Assembly: GCF_004217445.1 (NCBI RefSeq)
Contig: NZ_SHKX01000014.1
Span: 150,427-214,426 of the forward strand
Direction of reading: 5' to 3'
Origin: Fluviicoccus keumensis
GTDB lineage: Bacteria > Pseudomonadota > Gammaproteobacteria > Pseudomonadales > Moraxellaceae
DNA: 64,000 nt
Below are positions 42,832 to 51,968 of this stretch, piece after piece (the stretch's first letter is position 1; the number at the start of each line of letters is the position of its first letter). The notes below the pieces were generated by a model. That model ran no database searches and was not told the DNA's origin. It saw nothing but the letters and a program-made list of their open reading frames with translations. The translations under genes were made by a program, and so were the position numbers.

Positions 42832-42864
42832 CCGCATTCCGGGCATATCCTGCCCGGAATGCGG
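42832..42864 (-). terminator. terminator of the czcCBA-type operon
   Basis: CCGCATTCCGGGCA – 5 nt – TGCCCGGAATGCGG, a 14-bp perfect stem nine bases past the stop of the RND pump gene. On the minus strand CTGTTTCTATC follows, a weak T-run. Confidence 0.8.
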
Positions 42865-42872
42865 CGGCTTGC

Positions 42873-45800
42873 TCAATCATCCCCGCCGCTGTCTTCCTGC
42901 CAACGATCAATGATGGCTTCGTACAGCGTCGGCAACACCACCAGCGTCAGTAATGTCGCGGTCACCAGCCCCCCGATCACCACCACCGCCAGCGGCCGCT
43001 GGGTTTCCGAGCCGATGGCGTGGGAAAGCGCCATCGGCAGCAAGCCCAGCATCGCCAGCAAGGCCGTCATCAGGACGGTGCGCAAGCGCTCCAGCGCGCC
43101 GGACAGCACCGCCTCCCGCAACGCCATCCCCTGCTCGACATGCAGTTGATTGAACTGCGACACCATCACCACACCGTTCAGGACCGCCTGTCCGAACAAC
43201 GCAATGAAACCGATGGCGGCAGAGACTGACAGCGGAATCCCCAGCACAAACAACGCCACGATGCCGCCGATCAAGGCAAACGGAATGTTGGAAATGATCA
43301 GCACCGCGTTCTTGAACGAATTGAAGGCATTGAACAGCAGCAGGAAAATCACGACCACCGAGAGCGGCACCACAATGGCCAGGCGCGCCATGGCCCGTTG
43401 CTGGTTCTCGAATTCGCCGGACCAGCTGATTTCATCGCCAGGAGCGGTCTTCAGGTTGGCCGCCACCTTCGCCTGCATGTCCTTGACCGCACTGCCCATA
43501 TCCCGGCCGTGAATGAACACCCCGATGGCCACAACACGGCTGCCGTTTTCCCGGGCGATGTTCATGGCGCCGCTGGCCTGCCGGAAGTGCACCAGCTGCC
43601 CCAGCGGTACCTGCCGTCCGTCCGGAGTCGCCACCAGCAGATTGGCGACATTATCCAGGGAGCGCTCGGGTTCGGTGAGGCGCACGGCCACACTGAAGTG
43701 CTTTTCCCCTTCCCAGAGTTCCGAGGTTGCCTTGCCGGCCAGCGCCATTTCCACCATGTCTTCCACGTCGCTGACATTCACGCCGTAACGGGCGGCGGCA
43801 TCGCGGTCAAAGTCCATGACATATTGCGGCAGGTCGCCGTCCCGATCGACAAAGGCGCGCTGAACGCCGGGCACGGCGCTGATGATGCCGAGGATATGGT
43901 GCGCGGAACGCTTGAGCTCATCCAGATCCTCGCCGCGCAGCTTGATCACGACCTGACCGTCAATCTGCGAGATGGACTCCAGCACATTATCGCGGATCGG
44001 TTGCGAGAAGGAGGTGTCGGTGCCGGGAAAGCGGGACACCGCCTTGTCCATTTCCGCCAGCAGGTCTTCCTTGGTCTTGCCTTTGCGCCACTGGCTTTCC
44101 GGCTTGAGGTTAACCAGGAATTCGCCGCTGTTGAATATCTTGGGATCGGTGCCGTCATCCGGGCGGCCGAACTTGGAGATCACCATGCCGACTTCCGGCA
44201 CGCTGTGCAACGCCTCACGAATCGCCCGCGCTTCCTTCATCGCCTCCTGCGGCGATACCGAGGACGGAATGAAGACGTTGACCCAGATCGCCCCTTCATT
44301 CAGTTCCGGCAGGAATTCCGTGCCCAGCCGGGTGGCCAGCACCATGCTGGCCGCCAACGCCGCCAAGGCGGTTCCCAGCACCGCCTTCTTGTGATCCAGC
44401 GCCCAGCGCAGCACCGGTTCGTAGGCTGCTTTGCACCAGCGCACCAGCCGGTTTTCCTCGTGACTGATGTTCTTGCGCAAGAACAGATGCGACAGCACCG
44501 GCACCAGCGTCAACGACATCAGCAGCGAGCCGATCAGCGCCGACGTGACCGAGTAGGCCATGGGGGAAAATATCCGCCCCTCATGACGTTGCAGGGTAAA
44601 AATCGGGATGTGCGCGGCAATGATGATGACCATGGAAAAGACCGTCGGCCGGCCGACTTCGGCGGCGGCGTGAAGAATGGTGCGCAGCCGGGTCTGGCTG
44701 TCCGCCATTTCCGCCTCGTCCAGTTCGCCCAGACGACGGAAGATGTTTTCGATGACGATCACCGCCCCGTCGACAATGATCCCGAAGTCCATCGCCCCCA
44801 ACGACAGCAGGTTGGCGGGAATGCCCATGAAGGTGAGGCCAAGGAACGTCGCCAGCAACGCCAGCGGGATAACGGTGACCACAATCAGCGCCGCCCGCAG
44901 GTTGCCCAGGAACAGCAGCAGGACCGCCAGCACCAGCGACGCGCCTTCCAGCAGGTTATGGAATACCGTGTGCAGGGTCTTTTCAATCAGCCAGGAGCGG
45001 TCGTAGAACGGCTCGATGCGCACCCCGGCGGGCAAGACATGGGCATTGATATAGGCCACCTTGTCCTTCAGCGCCGTCAGCACCAGGGAAGGGTTTTCCC
45101 CCTTGCGCATCACCACGATGCCCTGGATGACATCATCCATGTTGTCCTGGCCGACGATGCCCTGGCGCGGCGCTTCCCCGATCGTGACGCGGGCGATGTC
45201 GCGCACCAGGATCGGCACTCCGGCGTTGACCGCCACCACCACCCGCTCGATATCGGCCGAGGTCTTGAAGGCTCCCAGCGTGCGGATCAGGTATTGTTGC
45301 TGCCCCTGCGTCACCGCCCCGCCGCCGGTATTGCCGTTGGCGCGCTGCAGCGCCGTGAACAGCTGGTTCAGCGTGACATTGGCATCGCGCATGCGGGCCA
45401 GGTCCGGATTGACCTCGTATTGCTTGATCGCGCCGCCCATGGTGACCAGATCGGCCACGCCAGGCACCTGACGGATGTATTTCTCGACATCCCAGTCCTC
45501 GATCGTCCGCAGTTCCTGCGGGCTGAGAAAATCGCCGCGCAGCCGGAAACGATAGATTTCACCGATCGAGGTGGACGGCGGTTGCACATCGGCCTGCACG
45601 CCGGCGGGCAGATCGGCATCGCGCAGACGTTCGTTCACCTGCTGGCGGACCACGGCTTCCGGCAGGGCGTCATCAAAGGTCAGCACGGTATAGGACAGGC
45701 CCGGTTGCGTGTGCGAGAACAGGCGCACCATATGCGGCGTGCCCGACAGCGCCCGCTCGATCGGCAGGGTGACCTGCTTCTCGACTTCTTCGGCGGCGTG

Positions 45801-45965
45801 GCCGGGATACAGGCCGATAATGTTCACCTGCATGTCGGAAACGTCCGGGAAGGCCTCCACCGGCAGGCGGACAAAAGCCGACAGGCCGCCCGCCACAAAT
45901 AGCGCCAGCCCCAGCCAGACGAACAGCTTCTGGTGCAGCGCAAAGGAAATCAGGCGTCGGATCAT
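42873..45965 (-). CDS. czcA: heavy-metal efflux RND pump, CzcA family
   Basis: 1030 residues, the usual length for HME-RND pumps. It begins MIRRLISFALHQKLFVWLGL with helix 1, then the porter-domain start GLYPGHAAEEVEKQVTLPIE. The central signature at residue 393, DFGIIVDGAVIVIEN, has the D-F-G-xxx-D-G-A pattern of divalent-cation pumps (Zn/Co/Cd/Ni) rather than the Cu/Ag type. A second helix bundle ends the protein (AAIGFIALFGQAVLNGVVMV). It drives metal out of the periplasm with the proton gradient. It is the last gene of the operon and has a strong hairpin after it. Confidence 0.93.
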   Translation of the reverse strand: MIRRLISFALHQKLFVWLGLALFVAGGLSAFVRLPVEAFPDVSDMQVNIIGLYPGHAAEEVEKQVTLPIERALSGTPHMVRLFSHTQPGLSYTVLTFDDALPEAVVRQQVNERLRDADLPAGVQADVQPPSTSIGEIYRFRLRGDFLSPQELRTIEDWDVEKYIRQVPGVADLVTMGGAIKQYEVNPDLARMRDANVTLNQLFTALQRANGNTGGGAVTQGQQQYLIRTLGAFKTSADIERVVVAVNAGVPILVRDIARVTIGEAPRQGIVGQDNMDDVIQGIVVMRKGENPSLVLTALKDKVAYINAHVLPAGVRIEPFYDRSWLIEKTLHTVFHNLLEGASLVLAVLLLFLGNLRAALIVVTVIPLALLATFLGLTFMGIPANLLSLGAMDFGIIVDGAVIVIENIFRRLGELDEAEMADSQTRLRTILHAAAEVGRPTVFSMVIIIAAHIPIFTLQRHEGRIFSPMAYSVTSALIGSLLMSLTLVPVLSHLFLRKNISHEENRLVRWCKAAYEPVLRWALDHKKAVLGTALAALAASMVLATRLGTEFLPELNEGAIWVNVFIPSSVSPQEAMKEARAIREALHSVPEVGMVISKFGRPDDGTDPKIFNSGEFLVNLKPESQWRKGKTKEDLLAEMDKAVSRFPGTDTSFSQPIRDNVLESISQIDGQVVIKLRGEDLDELKRSAHHILGIISAVPGVQRAFVDRDGDLPQYVMDFDRDAAARYGVNVSDVEDMVEMALAGKATSELWEGEKHFSVAVRLTEPERSLDNVANLLVATPDGRQVPLGQLVHFRQASGAMNIARENGSRVVAIGVFIHGRDMGSAVKDMQAKVAANLKTAPGDEISWSGEFENQQRAMARLAIVVPLSVVVIFLLLFNAFNSFKNAVLIISNIPFALIGGIVALFVLGIPLSVSAAIGFIALFGQAVLNGVVMVSQFNQLHVEQGMALREAVLSGALERLRTVLMTALLAMLGLLPMALSHAIGSETQRPLAVVVIGGLVTATLLTLVVLPTLYEAIIDRWQEDSGGDD

Positions 45966-45980
45966 GAATGGGGGCTCCGG

Positions 45981-47171
45981 TCAGTGCTTGGCGTCGGCGG
46001 CTTGCTGATTGGCCGCGTTCTGGACGATTTGCTGCAGGTAGAGCGAGCCGTCGGTGACGACCCGTTCGCCCGCCTGGATGCCCGACAGCACCGGCAAGGT
46101 GCCGCCCGTATCCTGACCAACCGTGACTTCACGGCGTTCAAAACGGTTACGCCCCTTGTCGATGAACAGGAAATAACGGCTGTCATTGAGGAAGACTGCG
46201 CGGGTGGGAACATACAGTCCGGACACCGCCGGACCGGTCAGCTCGGCGGTGACAAACATCTCGGCGCGCAATTGCCGCTGCGGATTCGGCACCGACGCCC
46301 GCACTTTGACGGTCCGGGTCACCGGGTCGATAAAATCGGCCACATGCGTGACCTTCGCCGGAAAAGCGCCGCCCGGCACCGACTGGGCGCGGACGGTCAG
46401 ATCGGAGCCCGGGGTGAAACGGGCGATATCCGCCTCATTCACATCCAGTTGCAGCCACAGCTGATCCGGCGAGGAAATCACGAACAGCGGCTGACCGGCG
46501 GCGTCGCTGCGCACTTCCATGCCGGGATTGATGTTGCGTTCCACGATGCGACCGGCCAGCGGGCTGGCCAACCGGTATTTCTGGTCCACCGCTCCCGCCG
46601 GGACGCCGTATTGGGCCAGACGCATCCGCGCGCGCTGATTCTCGGCATCCGCCCGCGCGGCGTCCGCCTCGGCCTGCTCGACATCGCGACGGGCGACAAT
46701 CCCATCGGCCAGCAGTTCACGCTGGCGCGAGAGGGTCTGGGCTGCCAGGCGACTATCCGCCTCCGCTTTGCGGGCGTCCGCCTGGATGGTGCCGAAATCA
46801 CCTGCACTGACGACGGCCAGCGCCTGACCGGCCGTCACCTGCTGGCCGACATCTCCGATCACGCTCAATACCCGGCCATTCACCGAGGGGAACACCCGCA
46901 CGGTACGGTCCTCATCCCAAGCCAGACGCCCCGGGAAAGACTGGACCTGACGGCGGCTTGGCTGGATTTGCAGGCTGGCGATACCGACGACATCGCCCTT
47001 GGCGTTGGGGAAAACCACGGTATCGCCCTGGGCGACGGGATCAAAATTGGCCGCCGATTCGTCGCCGGTGGACGTGGAGCACGCCGCCAGCCAGGATATC
47101 GCGGTCAGCAGCAGCAGCCCGAACACGGCGCGGGCCGGAAACGTCAGGGGCTTGAAAAAGAACGACTTCAT
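45981..47171 (-). CDS. czcB: membrane-fusion (periplasmic adaptor) lipoprotein, CzcB family
   Basis: 396 residues. The N-terminus ends in lipobox WLAAC (Cys31). The lipoyl/barrel halves are clear: PSVNGRVLSVIGDVGQQVTA then ASPLAGRIVERNINPGMEVR, on either side of an alpha-helical hairpin with many Ala/Arg/Gln residues. It joins the RND pump to the outer-membrane channel. The start overlaps the czcC stop by 4 bp and its stop is 15 bp before czcA. Confidence 0.92.
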   Translation of the reverse strand: MKSFFFKPLTFPARAVFGLLLLTAISWLAACSTSTGDESAANFDPVAQGDTVVFPNAKGDVVGIASLQIQPSRRQVQSFPGRLAWDEDRTVRVFPSVNGRVLSVIGDVGQQVTAGQALAVVSAGDFGTIQADARKAEADSRLAAQTLSRQRELLADGIVARRDVEQAEADAARADAENQRARMRLAQYGVPAGAVDQKYRLASPLAGRIVERNINPGMEVRSDAAGQPLFVISSPDQLWLQLDVNEADIARFTPGSDLTVRAQSVPGGAFPAKVTHVADFIDPVTRTVKVRASVPNPQRQLRAEMFVTAELTGPAVSGLYVPTRAVFLNDSRYFLFIDKGRNRFERREVTVGQDTGGTLPVLSGIQAGERVVTDGSLYLQQIVQNAANQQAADAKH

Positions 47172-48523
47172 TGCCGGGACTCCGTGACAGAAGCAGGAAC
47201 AGGAAGGGAAGAAGGAACCTCGCTGGCATCGGGCGTGGTTCCGGCGGCCAGCCGCCAGTCCACCAGCGCACGGGCATAGTCCAGACGCGCCGCCACGCCT
47301 TCCAGCGACACCTGGCGCAGCTGGCGGCGGCTGTCCAGCAAATCCAGCACCGAACCGGCGCCTTTGGCGTAGGCGGTTTCAGCCCGGTCGGCAATCTGCC
47401 GGCTGGCGGGAATAATCCGGGATTGCAGGATGTCCAGACGACGGCGGGCCGCCTCGACAGCCGCCTGCCGGGCGGCCAGATCGTTCAGGGCGGTCTGGCG
47501 CGCACTGTCGAGCGCATCCTGCGCCAGCCGGTAATCGGCTTCGCTACGCTGGATTTCACCCTGATGCTGGTGACGGATGGCCAACGGCAGGGACACCGAC
47601 AGGCTCAGGCTGTTGCCCGTACCCTGCTGGTTGGCCGCCGAGATCGGCCAATGATCGACCTGCAGGCCGACGGAGATATCCTCCCGCGTCAGCGCCCGGG
47701 CCAGATCGCGCGCCGATCGGGCGGACTCGAGGCGGGCGCGCAGGGCCGCCACATCGGGCCGGTTTTCAATCGCGACGGTCTCTGTCGGCGTTACCGGCGC
47801 CACGGTCTCCGGCCAGGCCGGACTGAGTGTCAGGCTGTCCGATGCCGTGTTGACGCCCAGCAACCGCAGCACTGCCAGCCCGGATTCGCGCACCTCGGCT
47901 TCGGCCTGATGGAGATCAGTCTCGGCGCGCAGGGTTTCCAGGGAAATGCGGGTCAGGTCGTTGGCGGGCAAATCCCCGGCCTGCACGCGCTTCGACGCAA
48001 GCGCTTCCGACTGGCGGCTCAGCGCCAGCATTTCCGCCAGCAGATCACGCCGCTCGCCGGCCGCCACGGCCGTGTGCCAGTCCTTGATGAATTCCGCCTG
48101 CTGCTGGCGCACCACCATCTCCAGATCAGACCGCGAAGCCTGCCGGGAGGCCGTCGCCGTCGCCTGGCGCAGGGCGGCCTTGCCGCCGCGCTCGATCGGC
48201 TGGTCCAGGCGCACCGCCGTGTCCACCGTCTTGTCGAACAGGTTGCCCGGACCAATGCCCGCCTGCGGATTGATATTGCTGACGCCCAGGGTCAGCGTCG
48301 GATTCGGGCGCTGTGACGACACCCGGACCTCGGCATCGGCCGCCATCAGCATCCCTTGCGCGGCGACCACATCCCGGTTACAACGCGCCACAACAGGCAA
48401 TAATTGTGTCATTTGCCAGGGCGGGGGCGGCAGGACGCCGCAATCCCCCGCATCACCGGCACGGGCCAGCGTGGCGAAAACCAGGCAAATCCCGGGCGCG
48501 ACTTTTGTAAAATGACCGAACAT
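47168..48523 (-). CDS. czcC: outer-membrane efflux channel, CzcC/TolC-like
   Basis: 451 residues. A signal peptide ends near ARA (MFGHFTKVAPGICLVFATLA). The family repeat of helix pairs and beta strands is visible in each half: QRPNPTLTLGVSNINPQAGI and LDQPIERGGKAALRQ in the first, SLSVSLPLAIRHQHQGEIQR in the second. Such trimers form the outer-membrane exit duct of tripartite pumps. It is the first gene of the operon and is divergent from the two-component system at 48676; the 152-bp gap should hold the operator. Confidence 0.92.
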   Translation of the reverse strand: MFGHFTKVAPGICLVFATLARAGDAGDCGVLPPPPWQMTQLLPVVARCNRDVVAAQGMLMAADAEVRVSSQRPNPTLTLGVSNINPQAGIGPGNLFDKTVDTAVRLDQPIERGGKAALRQATATASRQASRSDLEMVVRQQQAEFIKDWHTAVAAGERRDLLAEMLALSRQSEALASKRVQAGDLPANDLTRISLETLRAETDLHQAEAEVRESGLAVLRLLGVNTASDSLTLSPAWPETVAPVTPTETVAIENRPDVAALRARLESARSARDLARALTREDISVGLQVDHWPISAANQQGTGNSLSLSVSLPLAIRHQHQGEIQRSEADYRLAQDALDSARQTALNDLAARQAAVEAARRRLDILQSRIIPASRQIADRAETAYAKGAGSVLDLLDSRRQLRQVSLEGVAARLDYARALVDWRLAAGTTPDASEVPSSLPVPASVTESRQ

Positions 48524-48675
48524 AATGCGTGTACTTCAGGACGATTCAACGGAAGAAAAACAGCGGCGACGGCTACGCGGGAAACGGCCGAAGGGATAGG
48601 CTCCGGCCCTGCAGTCACCGGCGGACGCAAGGCTAGGCGGCCAGTGCTTACAAAGTCCTTTCAGGAGAATTTCAG

Positions 48676-49353
48676 ATGCGGATACTGATCGCGGAAGACG
48701 ATCCGGCGCTGGCGGCCACGCTGGTCGAAGCCATGCGGCAGAATCATCATGCCGTCGACACCGCCCGCGACGGACGACAGGCCGATCACGCGCTCAACCT
48801 GCCGGACCCCTACGACCTGGCGATCCTGGACCTGGGGCTGCCGTACATGGACGGGCTGGAGGTGCTGCAACGGCTGCGTCAGCGGGGCAATCGCACGCCG
48901 GTGCTGATCCTGACCGCGCGGGATGACATAGATCACCGGGTGCGCGGACTGGATCTGGGCGCGGACGACTACCTGACCAAACCGTTCGCCCTGCCCGAGC
49001 TGGAAGCGCGCGTGCGCGCCTTGCTGCGACGGGCCGGCGACAACCCCGCACTCCTCAGCGCCGGGCCGCTGACGCTGGACACCACTCATCGTCAGGCCAC
49101 GCTGGGCGGCGAGCCCCTGCCGCTGTCCGTCCGTGAAATGGAAATCCTGGAGGCGCTGATGCAGCGTTTGGGGCAAGTCGTCATCAAAAGCCGTTTGGCG
49201 AACCGCCTGAGCGACTGGGACTCGGAAATCGGTCCCAACGCCATCGAAGTCTATATTCACCGTCTGCGCAAGAAGCTGGATGCGGGCGGGGTCCGCATCC
49301 GCACCATCCATGGCCTCGGCTATCTGCTGGAGGTTCCGGTTGAAACTGCCTGA
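48676..49353 (+). CDS. OmpR-family response regulator, TctD-like
   Basis: 225 residues. Receiver: acidic pocket EDD at 7–9, phosphorylated Asp52 in LAILDLGLPYMDGLE, Thr80 and Lys102 (LTKPFALPELEARV). The winged-helix output has LPLSVREMEILEALMQRLGQ and VEVYIHRLRKKL-type recognition (NAIEVYIHRLRKKLDAG). A Shine-Dalgarno AGGAG lies 9 bp before the ATG. Divergent from the metal efflux operon, so it probably controls it. It overlaps the sensor kinase gene by 14 bp. Confidence 0.93.
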   Translation: MRILIAEDDPALAATLVEAMRQNHHAVDTARDGRQADHALNLPDPYDLAILDLGLPYMDGLEVLQRLRQRGNRTPVLILTARDDIDHRVRGLDLGADDYLTKPFALPELEARVRALLRRAGDNPALLSAGPLTLDTTHRQATLGGEPLPLSVREMEILEALMQRLGQVVIKSRLANRLSDWDSEIGPNAIEVYIHRLRKKLDAGGVRIRTIHGLGYLLEVPVETA

Positions 49354-50740
49354 ACGGGTGTCTGTCCGCCAGCGGCTGCTCCTCTGGGTCATGCTGCCGG
49401 TCACCGCGCTGGCGTTCCTCTGGGGCGCCTCAACGTATTACGCCGTCATTTATGTCGCCAACATGGTCTACGACCGGTCGCTCGACGACATGGTGCGCTC
49501 CCTCGCCTCCCAATTGGACACCGGCGCGGGACAGGTCAGCATCAACCTGCCGCGAACCGCACAGAAAATCATCGAGTACGACGAAATTGACCGGGTCTAT
49601 TTCAGCGTTACCGACGCCCAGGGCCGCCGGCTGGCCGGAAACCGCGCCTTGCCGCCCGTGCCCGCCAAAGCCGGAGAAATGCGTTTCCAGGACGACCGGC
49701 TGGACGGCCAGCCGGTGCGCATGGCCGGAATGTCGTTCCCGCAACCCTTGGCGGGCAAGAATGTCATGGTGCACATTGCCGTCGCCGAAACCACCCTTAA
49801 GCGGCAAATGCTGGCGAACGCCGTTTATGCCTTCATGATGGCGCCGCTGGCGCTGCTGGTCCTCAGCGTCGCCGTGTTGCTGTGGCTGGGGATCGGACAC
49901 AGCCTGATCCCGCTGCGCAAGATCAGCGAAGCGCTGGCCAGCCGCTCCCATCTGGACCTCAGCCCGCTGGAAGCGGAGAACATTCCGGTGGAAGTGCGCG
50001 ACGAAATCCGCGCCATCAACAGCCTGATGGCGCGACTGAAGCAGGCGCTGGACATCCGCCAGCGCTTCATTGCCGACGCGGCGCACCAACTGCGGACGCC
50101 GGTCACCGTCATCAAGGCGCAGGCGGAGCTGGCCCAACGCGCCCGCAGCGAGCAGGACTGGCAAGCCAGCGTCACCGGTCTGGTCGGGGGAGCCAGCCGG
50201 CTTGAACGGCTGGTCAACCAGTTGCTGAACCTGAGCCGCACCGAGCCGGGACCGGACCGGCAAATGGAGGTGCAGCCGGTTGACCTGGGGGCATTGATGG
50301 AGGAGGTGCTCGCCACCCTGGCGCCCGCCACTCTCCGGAAATCGCAGCAGCTTCGGGTGGAAATTCCGAGCGGCCCCGTACCGGTTCAGGGAAACTCCTT
50401 TTTCCTGGGGGAAATGCTGGCCAACCTGATCGACAACGCCATTCGCTATACCCCCGAGGGCGGACGCATCGTCACCAGCCTCTTCATCGAGCAAGACCGG
50501 GCGGTGATCCGGATCCAGGATAATGGTCCCGGCCTGACCGACGCGGAAAAGGCGCGCGCCTTCGAACGTTTCTACCGCTCGCCGCTGGCCGGTTCGGAAG
50601 GCAGCGGTCTGGGACTGGCCATTGTCCGCGAGATTGTTCTCCAGCATGCCGGCGATATCCTTCTGGAAACGCCGCCCCGGGGAACCGGGCTGATCGTTAC
50701 CGTCCGCCTGCCTCTCCCGGCCTCGATCCAGCACCGCTGA
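49340..50740 (+). CDS. sensor histidine kinase, TctE-like
   Basis: 466 residues from a TTG at 49340 (read as MKLPERVSVRQRLLLW). GGAGG lies six bases upstream, and this start is inside the last codons of the regulator gene. Two membrane helices (~11–40 and ~160–186) flank a periplasmic domain of the TctE/2CSK_N type. A HAMP region then leads to the H-box DAAHQLRTPVTVIKAQAELA (His249), N-box NLIDNAIRYTPEGG and G-boxes DNGPGLTDAEKARAFERFYR and GSGLGLAIVREI. TctE-type kinases often sense tricarboxylates; in this context a metal or metal-citrate signal is plausible. Confidence 0.93.
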   Translation: MKLPERVSVRQRLLLWVMLPVTALAFLWGASTYYAVIYVANMVYDRSLDDMVRSLASQLDTGAGQVSINLPRTAQKIIEYDEIDRVYFSVTDAQGRRLAGNRALPPVPAKAGEMRFQDDRLDGQPVRMAGMSFPQPLAGKNVMVHIAVAETTLKRQMLANAVYAFMMAPLALLVLSVAVLLWLGIGHSLIPLRKISEALASRSHLDLSPLEAENIPVEVRDEIRAINSLMARLKQALDIRQRFIADAAHQLRTPVTVIKAQAELAQRARSEQDWQASVTGLVGGASRLERLVNQLLNLSRTEPGPDRQMEVQPVDLGALMEEVLATLAPATLRKSQQLRVEIPSGPVPVQGNSFFLGEMLANLIDNAIRYTPEGGRIVTSLFIEQDRAVIRIQDNGPGLTDAEKARAFERFYRSPLAGSEGSGLGLAIVREIVLQHAGDILLETPPRGTGLIVTVRLPLPASIQHR

Positions 50741-50769
50741 TACCGCCTGTCAGGAGGCCGGAAATCACA

Positions 50770-50791
50770 TTTACACTTACGTCAGTGTAAA
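50770..50791. promoter_or_regulatory. operator candidate for the adjacent TetR regulator
   Basis: TTTACACT – TACGTC – AGTGTAAA, an 8-bp perfect inverted repeat 36 bp upstream of the TetR ATG at 50828. The AT-rich arms may overlap the promoter, giving autorepression. Confidence 0.7.
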
Positions 50792-50827
50792 TTAAATTCC
50801 TGGCAATCCTCACTTGTGCGGCACGTC

Positions 50828-51508
50828 ATGAATCCACCCGAACCGGGACGGCCGCGCGGCCGCCCCGCCGCTGATCCCGCCCGGCAACAGGCAACACGGC
50901 GCCTCATCCTCGACAGTGCCGGCAAGGTCTATGCCCGTACCGGATTTCATGGCCTGACGCTGGATATGGTGGCCGCGACCGCGGGCCTGTCCCGCCCCAC
51001 CCTCTACAAATACTTCGACGACGCCCCCGCCATTACCGATGCTTTGCTGCAATCCCTGAACGACCGCCTGATCGACGCCATGCTGTCGGCCTCCCCGGCG
51101 GAGGAAGATCCCTTCCTGCGCATGGGCATGGCGCTGCACGCGTGGCGGCAATGGGGCGAAAGCGCGGATATTGCCCCGCTGTTGCCGACGCTCTTTGCCG
51201 AACTGCACAACCCGCACTCTCCGGCTTCGCGGCACCGGCAGCGGACGTTGGCCATCGTCGGCGAGCTGTTGCATGCCCTGCTGCGCGATGCCGGACGCCC
51301 CGCGCCTTCAGCGCTGGCGATCGACACCTTGTTGCAGGGGGTGGAATACCTGGGGTACCAGTTCCTGCTGCAGCCGGAACACCACCCCGAACGCTGGCGG
51401 GAAACCCTGCGTCTCATGCTGCGACTGATGCTGGGCCTGCTGGGCGACCATGACGACTGGCAAACCGCCGAACACTGGGCCGCCCGTTTTGGCCTTACCC
51501 TGAACTGA
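50828..51508 (+). CDS. TetR-family transcriptional regulator
   Basis: 226 residues from the ATG at 50828; a GTG at 50816 is possible. A basic, Pro/Arg-rich tail (GRPRGRPAADPA) precedes the HTH: LILDSAGKVYARTGFHGLTL and ATAGLSRPTLYKYFDDAPAI. The C-terminal ligand domain is helical with no further family signature. It probably represses itself and the downstream pair through the palindrome at 50770–50791. The GMC-oxidase genes follow 13 bp later, consistent with an operon. Confidence 0.92.
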   Translation: MNPPEPGRPRGRPAADPARQQATRRLILDSAGKVYARTGFHGLTLDMVAATAGLSRPTLYKYFDDAPAITDALLQSLNDRLIDAMLSASPAEEDPFLRMGMALHAWRQWGESADIAPLLPTLFAELHNPHSPASRHRQRTLAIVGELLHALLRDAGRPAPSALAIDTLLQGVEYLGYQFLLQPEHHPERWRETLRLMLRLMLGLLGDHDDWQTAEHWAARFGLTLN

Positions 51509-51521
51509 TCCCGAGAACACC

Positions 51522-51968
51522 ATGTCCGAACCTGCCCTGACCCACGCCTCGCTCGCCACCCTGAAACATCGTTTCGCCACGGCCGACCTGCCTTCCCTCG
51601 CCCAGCGCGCCGGTTTCTGGCGCGCCCGCTTTATCGGCCCGTGGTGGCTGCGGCTGGGCGGCCGCCCCGGCGTCGCCCTGTCGGGCCTGCGCGGCTGGCA
51701 GGGCAAGCGCTTCCTGACCCCGGGCCGCGCCACCAACGTACTTACCAGCGGTGAAGCGCTGTCCATGCAATGCCGGGAATGCCCGTCCAGCATTGACGGC
51801 GGCCAGGTCGCCGCGCTCAGCTACGGCGCGGACGGCCCCGTGCCCTGGCGCTGGGTCACCGATGAACTGCGGGCGCTGGACGAGCGCACCCTGCTCGGCA
51901 TGACCGTCATCAACCTGCCGCTGCTTCGCCATTTCGCCTTCCCCTTCCTGCTGGAGCGTGACGCATGA
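51522..51968 (+). CDS. protein of unknown function coupled to the GMC oxidoreductase
   Basis: 148 residues with no signal peptide or membrane helix. The middle has LRGWQGKRFLTPGRATNVLT and two close cysteines (SMQCRECPSS). The stop overlaps the next ATG in an ATGA junction, so it is translationally coupled to the oxidoreductase and is probably its partner or chaperone. I do not recognise the family. Confidence 0.7.
   Translation: MSEPALTHASLATLKHRFATADLPSLAQRAGFWRARFIGPWWLRLGGRPGVALSGLRGWQGKRFLTPGRATNVLTSGEALSMQCRECPSSIDGGQVAALSYGADGPVPWRWVTDELRALDERTLLGMTVINLPLLRHFAFPFLLERDA

Noticed and set aside
43398..45902. 834-codon plus-strand ORF
   Set aside because: Antisense of the RND pump gene; His/Gln/Arg-rich with no recognisable domain.
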